In this document: one piece after another, positions 1 through 8,138 of the stretch
Layout of the letters: every line of letters begins with the position of its first letter
Numbering within the stretch: position 1 is the first letter of the stretch
Source of the DNA: Ruminococcaceae bacterium UBA7075
GTDB taxonomy: Bacteria > Bacillota > Clostridia > Oscillospirales > Acutalibacteraceae
Reading direction: 5' to 3'
Assembly: GCA_002493635.1 (NCBI GenBank)
Contig: DKZL01000075.1
Coordinates: forward strand, 125,574-189,573
DNA length: 64,000 nucleotides
Program-made: the position numbers and the translations under genes
Notes under the pieces: generated by a model
The model's database searches: none
Told to the model about the DNA's origin: nothing
What the model saw: only the letters and a program-made list of their open reading frames with translations

Positions 1-861
1 TTTATCAAGCATCGCCGTCATTTGGTAGATGATGATATTACGTTTAGCAAAATTAATATTGATGATGTTACCCTTGATTTGGTTAAGACTGTAACCTTGA
101 ATGACGCTTACGAGTATATGGATTTTTTGGTTAATGAACGTCATAATAATGCTACTTCCCGAGCAAGAAAATGTTCAAGTCTTAAAGGATACTTTAATTT
201 TTTGCATAAGAACAAACATTCTATTGAAAGCAATCCTGTTGATATGCTTGAAGTTCCAAAAAAGAAAAAAGCTCTTCCTAAATATCTTACTCTTGAACAA
301 AGTATAGAACTGTTGAATGCTGTTGAGGGGCAGTATAAAGAACGTGATTATTGTATAATTACTCTATTCCTTAACTGTGGGCTTAGAGTTTCTGAAATGG
401 CAGGACTTAACTATACTGATGTACGTCAGGACGGAACAATCAGAGTTGTCGGAAAAGGTAACAAAGAGCGCATAATATATCTTAATCAGGCTTGTACAGA
501 TGCCGTTACCTCATATATGAAGGTGCGCCCTGTCGATGATGTCAAGGATAAACGAGCGCTTTTTATTAGTCGTAATCACAACAGAATGTCAGTAAAAACT
601 ATTCAGGCTATGGTTTATAAGTATCTTGCAAAAATCGGTCTGGATGCTCAGGGGTATTCTTGTCATAAATTAAGACATACAGCTGCAACGCTTATGTATC
701 AGCACGGAGGTGTGGATATAAGAGTTTTAAAAGATGTTTTAGGTCACGAAAATTTGGGCACAACAGAAATTTACACTCATTTAAGTTCACAACAGATGAA
801 AGATGCAGCTGAAAGCAACCCTCTCTCTCATATAAAACAGAAGACTGAATTTGATGAATAA
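1..861 (+). CDS. Tyrosine recombinase (XerC/D-like), 5' end cut by window edge
   Basis: Site-specific DNA recombinase of the phage-integrase/Xer family. The frame is open to base 1, so the N-terminus lies outside the window; about 286 residues are visible. The remaining N-terminal part is the SAM-like DNA-binding domain. The catalytic domain shows the expected residues: Arg in GLRVSE (codon at 385), Lys in GKGNKER, HxxR in HKLRHT, His in GHEN and the Tyr nucleophile in IYTHLS near the end. The spacing fits a chromosomal Xer-type or single-gene integrase. No attachment site or phage genes are visible beside it, so a Xer-like housekeeping role is as likely as a mobile-element role. A hairpin follows the stop. 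Confidence 0.9.
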   Translation, partial: FIKHRRHLVDDDITFSKINIDDVTLDLVKTVTLNDAYEYMDFLVNERHNNATSRARKCSSLKGYFNFLHKNKHSIESNPVDMLEVPKKKKALPKYLTLEQSIELLNAVEGQYKERDYCIITLFLNCGLRVSEMAGLNYTDVRQDGTIRVVGKGNKERIIYLNQACTDAVTSYMKVRPVDDVKDKRALFISRNHNRMSVKTIQAMVYKYLAKIGLDAQGYSCHKLRHTAATLMYQHGGVDIRVLKDVLGHENLGTTEIYTHLSSQQMKDAAESNPLSHIKQKTEFDE

Positions 862-897
862 AATTGTTATTTTTATTAACTAAAGAAATAAATAGTA

Positions 898-932
898 AAC
901 GGGTAATCAAATAATGCATTTGATTACCCGTT
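898..932. terminator. Bidirectional hairpin between convergent genes
   Basis: Perfect 15-bp stem (AACGGGTAATCAAAT and its complement) with a 5-base loop. It lies between the end of the plus-strand recombinase and the end of the minus-strand gene, whose stop codon falls inside the hairpin. T-rich sequence follows on both strands, though without a strong T-run. Confidence 0.65.
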
Positions 933-1616
933 ATATATTATACCTCCAATATCAGTAAGAGGCATTTGTGGGCATATGATATGAATATCGTTGCCGTGCT
1001 TTTTAATAAACGCTTCTATTTTATAAAAATCAGGATGTGCTTTTATATTTCCGAAAAAAATAATTTTGTTGTGTATTTTACTTCCTGCACCTCCAATAAA
1101 GCCATAATTAAAGCCTTCAAGAAGAATATGTCCTTCGTTGATTTTCAATACCTCTACCCCATTGTTTTCAAGTGCTTTAGCTACTGAATTGTCAGCAGTA
1201 ATCACTGCTTTATCATTAATTACAAGTGTTGAACAGCAAGCATATCCTTGATTAACATTGACCGTTTTTATGTTATTTCTATTGCAATAGTCTTTTACTT
1301 CATCTGCTACCGCAGATAAATTTCCATATAAAGTATGGTTTAGGTATAAGCAATTAAGAAGCACATTTTGAGGATAGTTCTTCCCCGCTTTTTGTGAAAT
1401 TAAAGTCGGAGTTAGTGATTTTAAACAGCGTTTTAAGTTATTGCATTCATTTAGAATAAAATATTTTTCACCTATTTTTAAGCATTGCATGTCTGCGTGT
1501 CTTTGTTCAGGAGTATGAAAAGCAGCAATTGTATCTGTTGGAATAATTCTGTACCCCATACTAAATAGCTCGTCACAAAAACAACTATATTTATCGGACA
1601 TTATAATATTTTTCAT
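924..1616 (-). CDS. Conserved protein, possibly GME-fold (DUF6873-like)
   Basis: A 230-residue soluble protein without signal peptide or membrane segments. Segments such as NQGYACCSTLVINDKAVITA and GFIGGAGSKI recall the repeated strand-turn pattern of guanidino-modifying-enzyme (arginine deiminase-like) folds, and I recall a clostridial family of this kind. That assignment is tentative. The start codon overlaps the radA stop by one base (TAATG), so the gene is translationally coupled to radA and is the last gene of a cwlD-radA-this operon. No catalytic role can be assigned. Confidence 0.6.
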   Translation of the reverse strand: MKNIIMSDKYSCFCDELFSMGYRIIPTDTIAAFHTPEQRHADMQCLKIGEKYFILNECNNLKRCLKSLTPTLISQKAGKNYPQNVLLNCLYLNHTLYGNLSAVADEVKDYCNRNNIKTVNVNQGYACCSTLVINDKAVITADNSVAKALENNGVEVLKINEGHILLEGFNYGFIGGAGSKIHNKIIFFGNIKAHPDFYKIEAFIKKHGNDIHIICPQMPLTDIGGIIYNG

Positions 1617-2983
1617 TATGTAATTGCCTCAAATGCCTGTCGTATATTTTTTACGCCGATTAGTTCAGCGTCGCTACATTGGACACCTTTTAGATTGTGA
1701 TAAGGCATTACAATTTTAGTAAAACCAAGACGCACTGCTTCGTTAATTCTCATTTGTGCCTGCGAAACAGCTCTTATTTCACCTGCAAGTCCAATTTCTC
1801 CAAAAGCGATGGCATTTTCAGATATTGGTGTGTCTTTCAGACTGCTGATCAGTGCCATTGCTATTGAAAGATCGATAGCCGGCTCATCTACTCTTAAACC
1901 GCCTACAATATTTATATATGCATCACAATTTGAAAAGTAATATCCTGCACGTTTTTCAAGCACCGCCAGCAGAAGCGAAAGTCTGTTATAATCAAAGCCC
2001 GTAGACATTCGTCTTGCATTACCATAACCACTTTGTGTTGCAAGACCCTGCGTTTCTGCCAGAATAGGACGAGAGCCCTCAATAGTGCAGGTAACACAAG
2101 TTCCCGATACATTTTTAGGTCTGCCTGAAAGAAGCATTACAGACGGATTTTCGACCTCCTTTAAGCCTTTGTCTGTCATTTCAAACACGCCAATTTCATT
2201 TGTAGAACCGTATCTGTTTTTGATTGCTCTAAGAATGCGACAACTCATCTGCTTATCGCCTTCAAAATGCAGAACAGTGTCTACAATGTGTTCGAGAACC
2301 TTTGGTCCTGCGATAGAGCCTTCCTTGTTTACATGACCGACTATAAACATTGGGATATCACAGCTCTTTGCGGTGCGCATAAGCATATTTGTACATTCTC
2401 TGACCTGTGTCACACTTCCCGGAGAAGATGAAAGCTCGGTCAGATTCATAGTCTGTATTGAATCAACCATAACAAGATCGGGATTAACCTGCTTTATCTG
2501 TTCGCAAACAAGTTCGACGTCGGTTTCGGTCATTACATACAGATTCGGTGAGTCAACTCCTAATCTATCTGCTCTTAATTTTAGCTGTCGCTTTGATTCT
2601 TCACCTGAAACATATAAAATTTTGAGCGTATCACCGAGGTATTGGCAGATTTGCATTAATACGGTAGATTTACCTATTCCGGGATCTCCGCCAAGCAAAA
2701 TAAGACTGCCTTTTACAATGCCTCCGCCTAAAACACGGTTGAGTTCTTTACAACCTGTATCATATCTGTGCTCATCTTCTGTTGAAATTTCATTAATCGT
2801 TGAGGGAATTACATTTCTGGAATATGTCTTAACAGACTTGGCATTGACAGCAGTTTTTGATGTGTTCTTGATTTCCTCATTCATTGTGTTCCATTCATTG
2901 CAGGAAGGGCATTTTCCATACCATTTGGGAGATTCATATCCGCATTCAGAACATATGTATACACTTTTAATTTTTGAAGCCAT
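1616..2983 (-). CDS. radA: DNA repair protein RadA
   Basis: RadA (Sms) is a RecA-like ATPase and helicase that helps process recombination intermediates. At 455 residues it has the usual length. An N-terminal zinc finger (CSEC...CPSC, residues about 10-30) is followed by Walker A GGDPGIGKST (about 98-107), the RadA-specific KNRYG motif (about residue 255) and a C-terminal Lon-protease-like domain. It lies 13 bp downstream of cwlD and overlaps the next gene by one base, so the three are probably co-transcribed. Confidence 0.96.
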   Translation of the reverse strand: MASKIKSVYICSECGYESPKWYGKCPSCNEWNTMNEEIKNTSKTAVNAKSVKTYSRNVIPSTINEISTEDEHRYDTGCKELNRVLGGGIVKGSLILLGGDPGIGKSTVLMQICQYLGDTLKILYVSGEESKRQLKLRADRLGVDSPNLYVMTETDVELVCEQIKQVNPDLVMVDSIQTMNLTELSSSPGSVTQVRECTNMLMRTAKSCDIPMFIVGHVNKEGSIAGPKVLEHIVDTVLHFEGDKQMSCRILRAIKNRYGSTNEIGVFEMTDKGLKEVENPSVMLLSGRPKNVSGTCVTCTIEGSRPILAETQGLATQSGYGNARRMSTGFDYNRLSLLLAVLEKRAGYYFSNCDAYINIVGGLRVDEPAIDLSIAMALISSLKDTPISENAIAFGEIGLAGEIRAVSQAQMRINEAVRLGFTKIVMPYHNLKGVQCSDAELIGVKNIRQAFEAIT

Positions 2984-2996
2984 AATTTCACTTCCG

Positions 2997-3707
2997 TTAT
3001 TTTGTAATATTGTAATCTAAAAATCCGCTTACTATCGCAAATGACATTTGCTTTTGGTAGGTTTCATTGAGCAGATTATTGCATTCTTCGTTATTTGAAA
3101 TGAACCCGCACTCAACGATTATTGCAGGAGATTTTGCATTTTTTAAAAGATAAATGCCGCTATCAGCCTTTTTACATTCACGTTCATTATCCGGTTGAAT
3201 AAGTTTTTTTACTGCAAATTTTACACATTCAGCAATTTCTTTGCTGTTCTCGTTATTTGGTGAATAAAACACCTGTGTTCCGTGATATTTAGCCTGTTCA
3301 AACTTGTTCTGATGTATACTGATAACTACATTGTTATCAGATGAATTATAGATTTCAAGACGCTTGTTCATATCTGCGACCTTTCTTGCGTGAACAGTCT
3401 GTTCATCGCCCGACAAAGCATTGTCATCAGTCCGTGTCATTTTAACATCAAAGCCTAAAAAATTTAGCAGATCAGCAGTTTTTAGAGATATATCAAGATT
3501 AATATCCTTTTCAAGTACTCCGTCACTGTTGACTGCACCTCCATCTTCCCCACCGTGACCTGCATCAATCACCACGGTAGGAACATTTTTCAATGCATCT
3601 GACGATGTCATCAGTGTTATTGACGGTACAGCAGAAATCATTAATATTAAGAATGAAATTAGAAGTATTATGCATAATGTTGAAAACAGTATTTTTCTGC
3701 AATTCAT
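2997..3707 (-). CDS. cwlD: N-acetylmuramoyl-L-alanine amidase, CwlD-like
   Basis: A zinc-dependent Amidase_3 enzyme that removes the stem peptide from muramic acid. In spore formers CwlD does this in cortex peptidoglycan to make muramic-delta-lactam. The 236-residue protein has an N-terminal membrane/signal segment (about 8-28), the zinc motif VVIDAGHGGEDGG (about 46-58), a second His in ISIHQNKFE and the catalytic Glu in IVECGFISN near the C-terminus. The start is supported by a GGAGG ribosome-binding site 9 bases upstream. CwlD is inferred from the size, the lack of extra binding domains and the sporulation background; another Amidase_3 enzyme is possible. Confidence 0.85.
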   Translation of the reverse strand: MNCRKILFSTLCIILLISFLILMISAVPSITLMTSSDALKNVPTVVIDAGHGGEDGGAVNSDGVLEKDINLDISLKTADLLNFLGFDVKMTRTDDNALSGDEQTVHARKVADMNKRLEIYNSSDNNVVISIHQNKFEQAKYHGTQVFYSPNNENSKEIAECVKFAVKKLIQPDNERECKKADSGIYLLKNAKSPAIIVECGFISNNEECNNLLNETYQKQMSFAIVSGFLDYNITK

Positions 3708-3830
3708 AACAATCTACCTCCGCATAATTATATGCGGAAAAGTGTTATTCTTATTACTTTTAATTAAATACTAAACGCTGATATGTTAGTCCATAATTAA
3801 TCAGTTATATGTAATGCTTCAAAATGATTT

Positions 3831-4083
3831 CTAAAAATCATAATCTGCGTTTTCGTGACAAAGTAACAATGAAGCTTTTTTAATTATATACTGACTTATA
3901 TGTTTTGTAAAGAACAGGTCATAGTAACGACTTTGAAGATAGTAAAGTCCCGATTCATTATCATAAACATAGCTGCGGTATTTAAACGGATTCAGATTTG
4001 CAAGGTTATAAATTATTGAATCAGTTTGGTTTAGTATCTTGCCCCATAGCATCATAGGTAATGATTGTTCTATAATATTTCAT
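3831..4083 (-). pseudogene. RHS core remnant with replaced tail
   Basis: A fragment of an RHS/YD-repeat core. It begins with an ITYDA-like stretch, shifts frame at about 4047-4050 (one extra base before the WGKILNQTDS segment) and continues through the conserved NPFKYRSYVYDNESG and LYYLQSRYYD motifs. After that it leaves the RHS consensus and ends in a short unrelated tail. The normal GRFLNADD segment is missing. It lies downstream of an intact lipoprotein gene, as expected for a displaced core/tip module left by recombination. It is unlikely to be functional. Confidence 0.7.
3917..3999 (-). repeat. 83-bp direct repeat of the RHS core (second copy 5273-5355)
   Basis: Bases 3917-3999 and 5273-5355 match with about seven mismatches by eye. 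Both encode the NPFKYRSYVYDNESG-LYYLQSRYYD region of an RHS core. Such near-identical core copies beside different C-terminal tips are the recombination substrate of RHS tip switching. Confidence 0.85.
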
Positions 4084-4088
4084 CGAGG

Positions 4089-4127
4089 TTTTGACTGCAT
4101 TTTGATACATTCAAAATGCAGTCAAAA
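4089..4127. repeat. Perfect 17-bp inverted repeat
   Basis: Arms TTTTGACTGCATTTTGA and its exact complement flank a 5-base loop just after the lipoprotein stop codon. Neither strand has a T-run directly 3' of the stem, so it is a poor intrinsic terminator. It may still stabilise the mRNA end. Confidence 0.7.
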
Positions 4128-4129
4128 AA

Positions 4130-4510
4130 TCATTCCACTTTACTCAATACATACAATATTTCATCAGTCTTTCTGTCTTTTAAAACCATTACATTCTTGT
4201 TATTATAAAAGTAATATTTAAGATGGCATACAGTAGCTTTATCGGCATCTCGACATTCATCAAGTAATACAGGGTCTAAGAAAATTAATGTCTGATCATG
4301 ATCTATTATACATTTAGTTTCATATAATTGTCCATTATATTCAAGAGTTGAATAATCAATTTCACTGGTATTATCAAAAATATGTATCTCAATATATGGT
4401 TCACTGCCCCTGTAAACACCTTGCGGAATTTTCGGAGCCCAACTGCAACCTGAAAATATAATTGATATAGTCAATACCGTAAAAAGTATAAAATAGCCTA
4501 TTTTTCGCAT
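4130..4510 (-). CDS. Small lipoprotein, candidate immunity protein
   Basis: A 126-residue predicted lipoprotein with a signal peptide ending in the lipobox IFSGC (Cys about 21) and a short beta-rich mature domain. The start is preceded by AGGTGAT. It begins 10 bases after the RHS toxin-tip stop, the position where RHS loci usually encode the cognate immunity protein. A broken homologue with the same layout (signal peptide, GGC lipobox, G-x-Y...PYM) lies at 5347-5477, so a family of such lipoproteins was shuffled here. The immunity role is inferred from position; no family is recognised. Confidence 0.7.
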   Translation of the reverse strand: MRKIGYFILFTVLTISIIFSGCSWAPKIPQGVYRGSEPYIEIHIFDNTSEIDYSTLEYNGQLYETKCIIDHDQTLIFLDPVLLDECRDADKATVCHLKYYFYNNKNVMVLKDRKTDEILYVLSKVE

Positions 4511-4520
4511 ATTATATCAC

Positions 4521-5357
4521 CTACTTAACACAAATTAATGCTATGAGTGTATATGAACTTTCAATAAAATGAGTTGACAAAGATTTATAATACCTTTCAG
4601 ATGTATCTTCATCGAAATGATTATAAACAACATATCCCCTTCGTCCACTATCATATCTCACAGAAATATAATGGCATCCACTTGAATGTGCATAATAAAT
4701 AATAACTGAACGATACTGATTAACATAAATATTTATATCATTAATATTTGGAAAATAGTATTCGTCTACACGATTATACCCTACATGTCTAATATAATCA
4801 GCAATTGCATCCGGAAGCACACCAAAAGTACCATTTAAAATACATCCCCATAATTCAAAATATGAGATTATATTATACGGTTGCACTAAGTTACTCCCTA
4901 AGGTATGCAAGGTGTTGTATGTTGCAATCCAGCCACATCCATTATAATCTCCATTATAAAATCCCATCTTAATTTTAGCAGCATCACCAAAATCTTGACC
5001 GTTTATATAAGAATTAAAATGAAATTTCTTGTTATAATAATAATTATATATTGATGATGCTACTGAAATTTTATAGTATTCAATAATAAATGCTGAACCA
5101 AACAAATTATGGAACAGTAATTTATATGACAGTGTTAGCCAAAAAGAGCCTTTTGCATCAGTATTTGCAATAGGATTATTACAACAATATGTATATAGAT
5201 TTGAATTAATAACATTACTTGTATAGCTTAAATAAGTTGTATCATCCGCATTCAAAAATCTGCCGGTAACAGGGTCATAGTAACGGCTTTGGAGATAGTA
5301 AAGTCCTGATTCGTTATCATACACATAACTGCGGTATTTAAACGGATTAAGATTTAG
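4521..5357 (-). pseudogene. RHS C-terminal tip: truncated core plus cysteine-peptidase-like toxin domain
   Basis: The reading frame opens after a TGA at 5358-5360 inside the RHS core and has no start or N-terminal region of its own. An internal ATG at 5324 exists. It carries the end of the core (YDNESGLYYLQSRYYDPVTG, RFLNADD, PIANTDAKG), then a variable domain of about 210 residues. That domain has a papain/C39-like pattern: Cys in NGDYNGCGWIATYN, His in SSGCHYISV and Asn/Asp in YVVYNHFDED. It would act as a toxin peptidase if delivered. Because the secretion signal and most of the core are gone, it is probably a silent tip cassette rather than a complete gene. Confidence 0.7.
5273..5355 (-). 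repeat. 83-bp RHS core repeat, second copy
   Basis: Second copy of the direct repeat described at 3917-3999. Confidence 0.85.
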
Positions 5358-5477
5358 TCATATAAGGCGTTTCACACACATATTTTCCATCTTCAATGCC
5401 ATAAGCAGCATTATAACAGCCTCCTGCTATTGATATAATAATTACAGATAAAAAAATAATACTAATTATTTTTTCAT
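5347..5477 (-). pseudogene. Truncated lipoprotein gene (immunity-like relic)
   Basis: A TAGGAG ribosome-binding site precedes an ATG at 5475-5477. The first codons run into a stop because one A is missing from the A-run. One base over, the frame reads a typical lipoprotein signal (IISIIFLSVIIISIAGGC), then IEDGKYVCETPYM. It is cut off where the RHS core repeat begins. The signal and the PY-containing start of the mature domain resemble the intact lipoprotein at 4130-4510. Both a frameshift and a 3' truncation are visible. Confidence 0.65.
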
Positions 5478-5487
5478 AATATCACTC

Positions 5488-5935
5488 CTATTTGATACAT
5501 GTAACATGAATAATTTTCCAACCCAAATCTTCAATGGAAAGCTTAACATCAATATTACTGCTTATATTAGTATACTCTCCGTCTGATGCTTCGTCTGCAG
5601 TTGATGTTGAATTTTCTGCTTTAAGGATGTTATTGTACTCAACCCAATCGCCCTTGTCATTCTGATAATGAATTGGAGTGTCGTATTCGGCAATCATTTT
5701 AGTACCGCTGTCAAGCAGAAATTCCTTTGATGTTTCTGTTCTTTCATCAGTCAGTTCCGTAACAATGTTGCCGATTTCTTCATCTTCGCCCTTAACATCA
5801 TCAAAGGATGAATATTCCAGATTTTCTTTTTCTGGAATTGTTGATGCAAATACCTCTGTCGACAATGCTAATCCTATTGATACACAGAGAATAGTTGCTA
5901 CTGTAGAGAATATTCTTCTTATTTGTTTTTGTCAT
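5488..5935 (-). pseudogene. RHS protein N-terminus fused to a toxin tail remnant
   Basis: An ATG at 5933-5935 after a GGGGG ribosome-binding site begins a signal peptide. An extra A in the following A-run throws it out of frame; the corrected reading is RRIFSTVATILCVSIGLALS, then TEVFA. From 5865 downward the frame is open for 125 residues. It contains SKEFLLDSGTKMIAEYDTPI and QNDKGDWVEYNN, typical of the N-terminal region of secreted clostridial RHS/wall proteins. It then stops after a short hydrophobic tail (GWKIIHVTCIK) that resembles the end of the neighbouring toxin tip (LIALICVK). Nearly all of the core is deleted. Confidence 0.65.
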
Positions 5936-6104
5936 TTTTTGTACCCCCACTTATAATATTTCAGTTAAATTATAACACTACAACAATAATATAGTCAAGT
6001 TACATAATATATGTAGTTTTATAGTAATTATTAGTGAATTTCACTAATAAAACTTTACTGAATAAATTATATACCAATTTTAGATAAATATAGGCAATTT
6101 GTTT

Positions 6105-6141
6105 CAAAAAGTAAACCAGGCAGGATAACTCCCGCCTGGTT
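6105..6141 (-). terminator. Rho-independent terminator
   Basis: GC-rich stem AACCAGGCGGGA...GCCTGGTT read on the minus strand, followed by TTACTTTTT. It lies 28 bases after the stop of the clamp-like fragment. Confidence 0.75.
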
Positions 6142-6168
6142 ATATAACTAAATATTTATACTATGAAA

Positions 6169-6372
6169 TTATGTTTTTGAATATCTTGAAGGCATAATTA
6201 AGTAATTTAATTTTCCGTCCGTAATTATAGACGGGGATAACTCTCCACTATATAAAAACGATAATTCCTCGTTTTTCATACACGACAAAGCTATTCGCAA
6301 ATCACTGAGGTTTACACTTATGGAAATATTCTTGAAATCGTTATCGTGATGAATCTCTATAACTTTCCACTT
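6169..6372 (-). pseudogene. Fragment resembling the C-terminus of the DNA polymerase III beta clamp
   Basis: A 67-codon open frame without a plausible start contains LSDLRIALSCM, then ELSFLYSGELSPSIITD and, near the stop, LNYLIMPSRYSK. The order LxDL...GxLSPxII...YLIMPxR matches the last third of DnaN domain III. The frame is blocked upstream by TAA at 6373-6375 and the rest of a clamp gene is not present. A terminator follows. It may be a relic of a duplicated or mobile-element clamp. The match is by eye and short. Confidence 0.45.
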
Positions 6373-6626
6373 TTATTTATCCCCTAAAAACAATATGTTT
6401 ATTTTAAAAGTCCCTAATTAGTAGTAATAATCATCAAATTGATATAAGCGACAAATTATTTTTATGTTATTGACACCTATAAAATTGGTAATTAATCATA
6501 AAATTATTATTATATATTTAAAATTCTAATTCTTTTACATTATAATACAATATATTAATTATGTCAATACAATCTGTGTTGTGAAGAAATGTGATGATTT
6601 ATATCTGCGATAGATTATGAAATATA

Positions 6627-6655
6627 TTGCGAAATCACTTTGATCGTGGTATAAT
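6627..6655 (+). promoter_or_regulatory. Sigma-A-type promoter for map
   Basis: TTGCGA, a 17-base spacer, then a perfect TATAAT, about 45 bases upstream of the map start codon. Confidence 0.65.
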
Positions 6656-6699
6656 TTGTTTTATTATAAAATGGTAAATAAAATTATAGGAGTGTTTTT

Positions 6700-7572
6700 G
6701 TGGATAAGCTCGGAAGAAATGATGTATGCTGGTGTGGAAGTGGCAAAAAATACAAGAAATGTCATATTGATTTTGATGAAAAAATAAAAGAGATTGAAGG
6801 ACAAGGTCATATTGTTCCCAACCATACAATAATAAAAACACCTCAGCAAATTGAAAAAATTAAAGAAAGTGCCCAAATTAATGTTGCGGTACTTGATTAT
6901 GTTGCAAAACATATCAGGGCAGGGATTTCTACTGAAGAAATAAATGAATGGGTGCATAATTTAACTATTGAAATGGGTGGCATTCCGGCTACGCTTGATT
7001 ATGAAGGATTCCCTAAAAGTGTTTGTACTTCCATAAACAATGAAGTTTGTCACGGAATTCCAAGCAAGGATATAATTTTAAAAGACGGTGACATTATTAA
7101 TGTTGACTGTTCAACAGAGCTTAACGGATATTTTTCAGATTCATCAAGAATGTTTTGCATTGGAAATGTAAGTGACGAGAACAGAAAGCTTGTCGAGGTA
7201 GCTAAGCAGAGCCTTGAAGAGGGTTTAAAAGCAGTAAAACCATGGGGCTTTCTTGGTGATATGGGTCAGGCTGTCAACGATTATGTTAAAAGCAACGGTT
7301 ACTCTGTTGTACGTGAGGTCGGCGGACACGGAATAGGTCTTGAATTTCACGAAGAGCCTTGGGTAAGCTATGTAACAACAAAGGGTACGGAAATGCTTAT
7401 GGTACCCGGAATGATATTTACTATTGAACCTATGATTAATATGGGCAAAGCAGATGTGTTTGTTGATGAAGAAAACGGCTGGACTATTTACACAAAGGAC
7501 GGTTCAGTATCCGCTCAGTGGGAAATTCAGGTGCTTGTCACTGATAATGGCTACGAAATAATTTCATATTAA
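6700..7572 (+). CDS. map: Type I methionyl aminopeptidase with SEC-C zinc motif
   Basis: Removes the initiator Met from nascent proteins. The GTG start has an AGGAG site 7 bases upstream. Residues about 1-25 form a SEC-C zinc motif (RNDVCWCGSGKKYKKCH), an extension seen in some clostridial enzymes that probably aids ribosome or zinc binding. The pita-bread catalytic domain shows metal ligands in INVDCST and GYFSDSSRMF (two Asp), GGHGIGLEFHEEP (His), FTIEPMI (Glu) and AQWEIQV (Glu). It has 290 residues and stands alone between the RHS relic and an unknown gene, away from the ribosomal-protein operon where map often lies. It could be a second copy. Confidence 0.93.
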   Translation: MDKLGRNDVCWCGSGKKYKKCHIDFDEKIKEIEGQGHIVPNHTIIKTPQQIEKIKESAQINVAVLDYVAKHIRAGISTEEINEWVHNLTIEMGGIPATLDYEGFPKSVCTSINNEVCHGIPSKDIILKDGDIINVDCSTELNGYFSDSSRMFCIGNVSDENRKLVEVAKQSLEEGLKAVKPWGFLGDMGQAVNDYVKSNGYSVVREVGGHGIGLEFHEEPWVSYVTTKGTEMLMVPGMIFTIEPMINMGKADVFVDEENGWTIYTKDGSVSAQWEIQVLVTDNGYEIISY

Positions 7573-7589
7573 ACATTTAAATTTATACG

Positions 7590-8066
7590 ATGATAACAAT
7601 GGAACTTACTTTTTTGAAAAATCTATTTCCAAATCATTCAATAGAAATAGAATTTAAAGAAGATAATACTGAATATGCAAAAATTATACATGAAGAATTT
7701 GATGATATAATTAAGATTTTCTATTACCCAGGGGATTATTATGAATACTATTTTTCTTTTGCTACGCAACATCGGCATACTTCTGATAAAAACGAGCTTA
7801 TCGAAATAATTAAATCGTTTATCAACGCAGAAAAAGCTGCTATAGAATTTTACCTAAACGGGAAGAATCGTTTCGGTGGTGAAATTGAAGTATCGTTACT
7901 TGATGACATTACCTATGAATATCTTCGCCAAGATTATGGATACCAGAATATTGATATGAGTGAATACACATTTGAGGTAAGAGCGTGGAATAAAAAGTAT
8001 TGCTTTAATGGCTCGTTTGAAATGACCGATTCTGGAAAAATTGCAATTATAAAAAACTTTTTATAG
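7590..8066 (+). CDS. Hypothetical acidic protein
   Basis: A 158-residue soluble protein I do not recognise. It is rich in acidic and aromatic residues and looks like a small alpha/beta domain. There is no signal peptide. It begins 17 bp after map with no clear ribosome-binding site; an alternative ATG lies three codons in. The low-GC, acidic make-up resembles immunity-type proteins found beside toxin loci, and the RHS relic is 2 kb away, but nothing specific links them. Confidence 0.55.
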   Translation: MITMELTFLKNLFPNHSIEIEFKEDNTEYAKIIHEEFDDIIKIFYYPGDYYEYYFSFATQHRHTSDKNELIEIIKSFINAEKAAIEFYLNGKNRFGGEIEVSLLDDITYEYLRQDYGYQNIDMSEYTFEVRAWNKKYCFNGSFEMTDSGKIAIIKNFL

Positions 8067-8101
8067 ACTTAATTTCTTACTTAAACATTTATTATAGAAC
8101 G

Positions 8102-8138
8102 AAAAATAAGGTACTGAAAAAACAGTACCTTATTTTTG
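8102..8138. terminator. Bidirectional terminator
   Basis: AAAAATAAGGTACTG, a loop of six A, then CAGTACCTTATTTTT: a symmetrical stem with A/T tracts on both sides. It ends the plus-strand hypothetical gene and the minus-strand ECF operon, whose last stop codon lies inside it. Confidence 0.85.

Larger units (their letters stand above)
5936..6699. other. AT-rich gap between the RHS relic and map
   Basis: A 764-bp stretch without an intact gene. It holds a minus-strand terminator-like hairpin (6105-6141), a short fragment resembling the end of a beta clamp (6169-6372) and a promoter for map (6627-6655). I see nothing I can name in 5936-6104 or 6373-6626, which are very AT-rich. Confidence 0.6.

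Noticed and set aside
1..861. Integrase of a prophage or integrative element covering the RHS locus
   Set aside because: No phage structural or transfer genes, no visible att repeats, and housekeeping genes radA and cwlD lie between the recombinase and the RHS relic.
4089..4127. Rho-independent terminator after the lipoprotein gene
   Set aside because: The stem is perfect but AT-rich and neither strand has a T-run on the 3' side.
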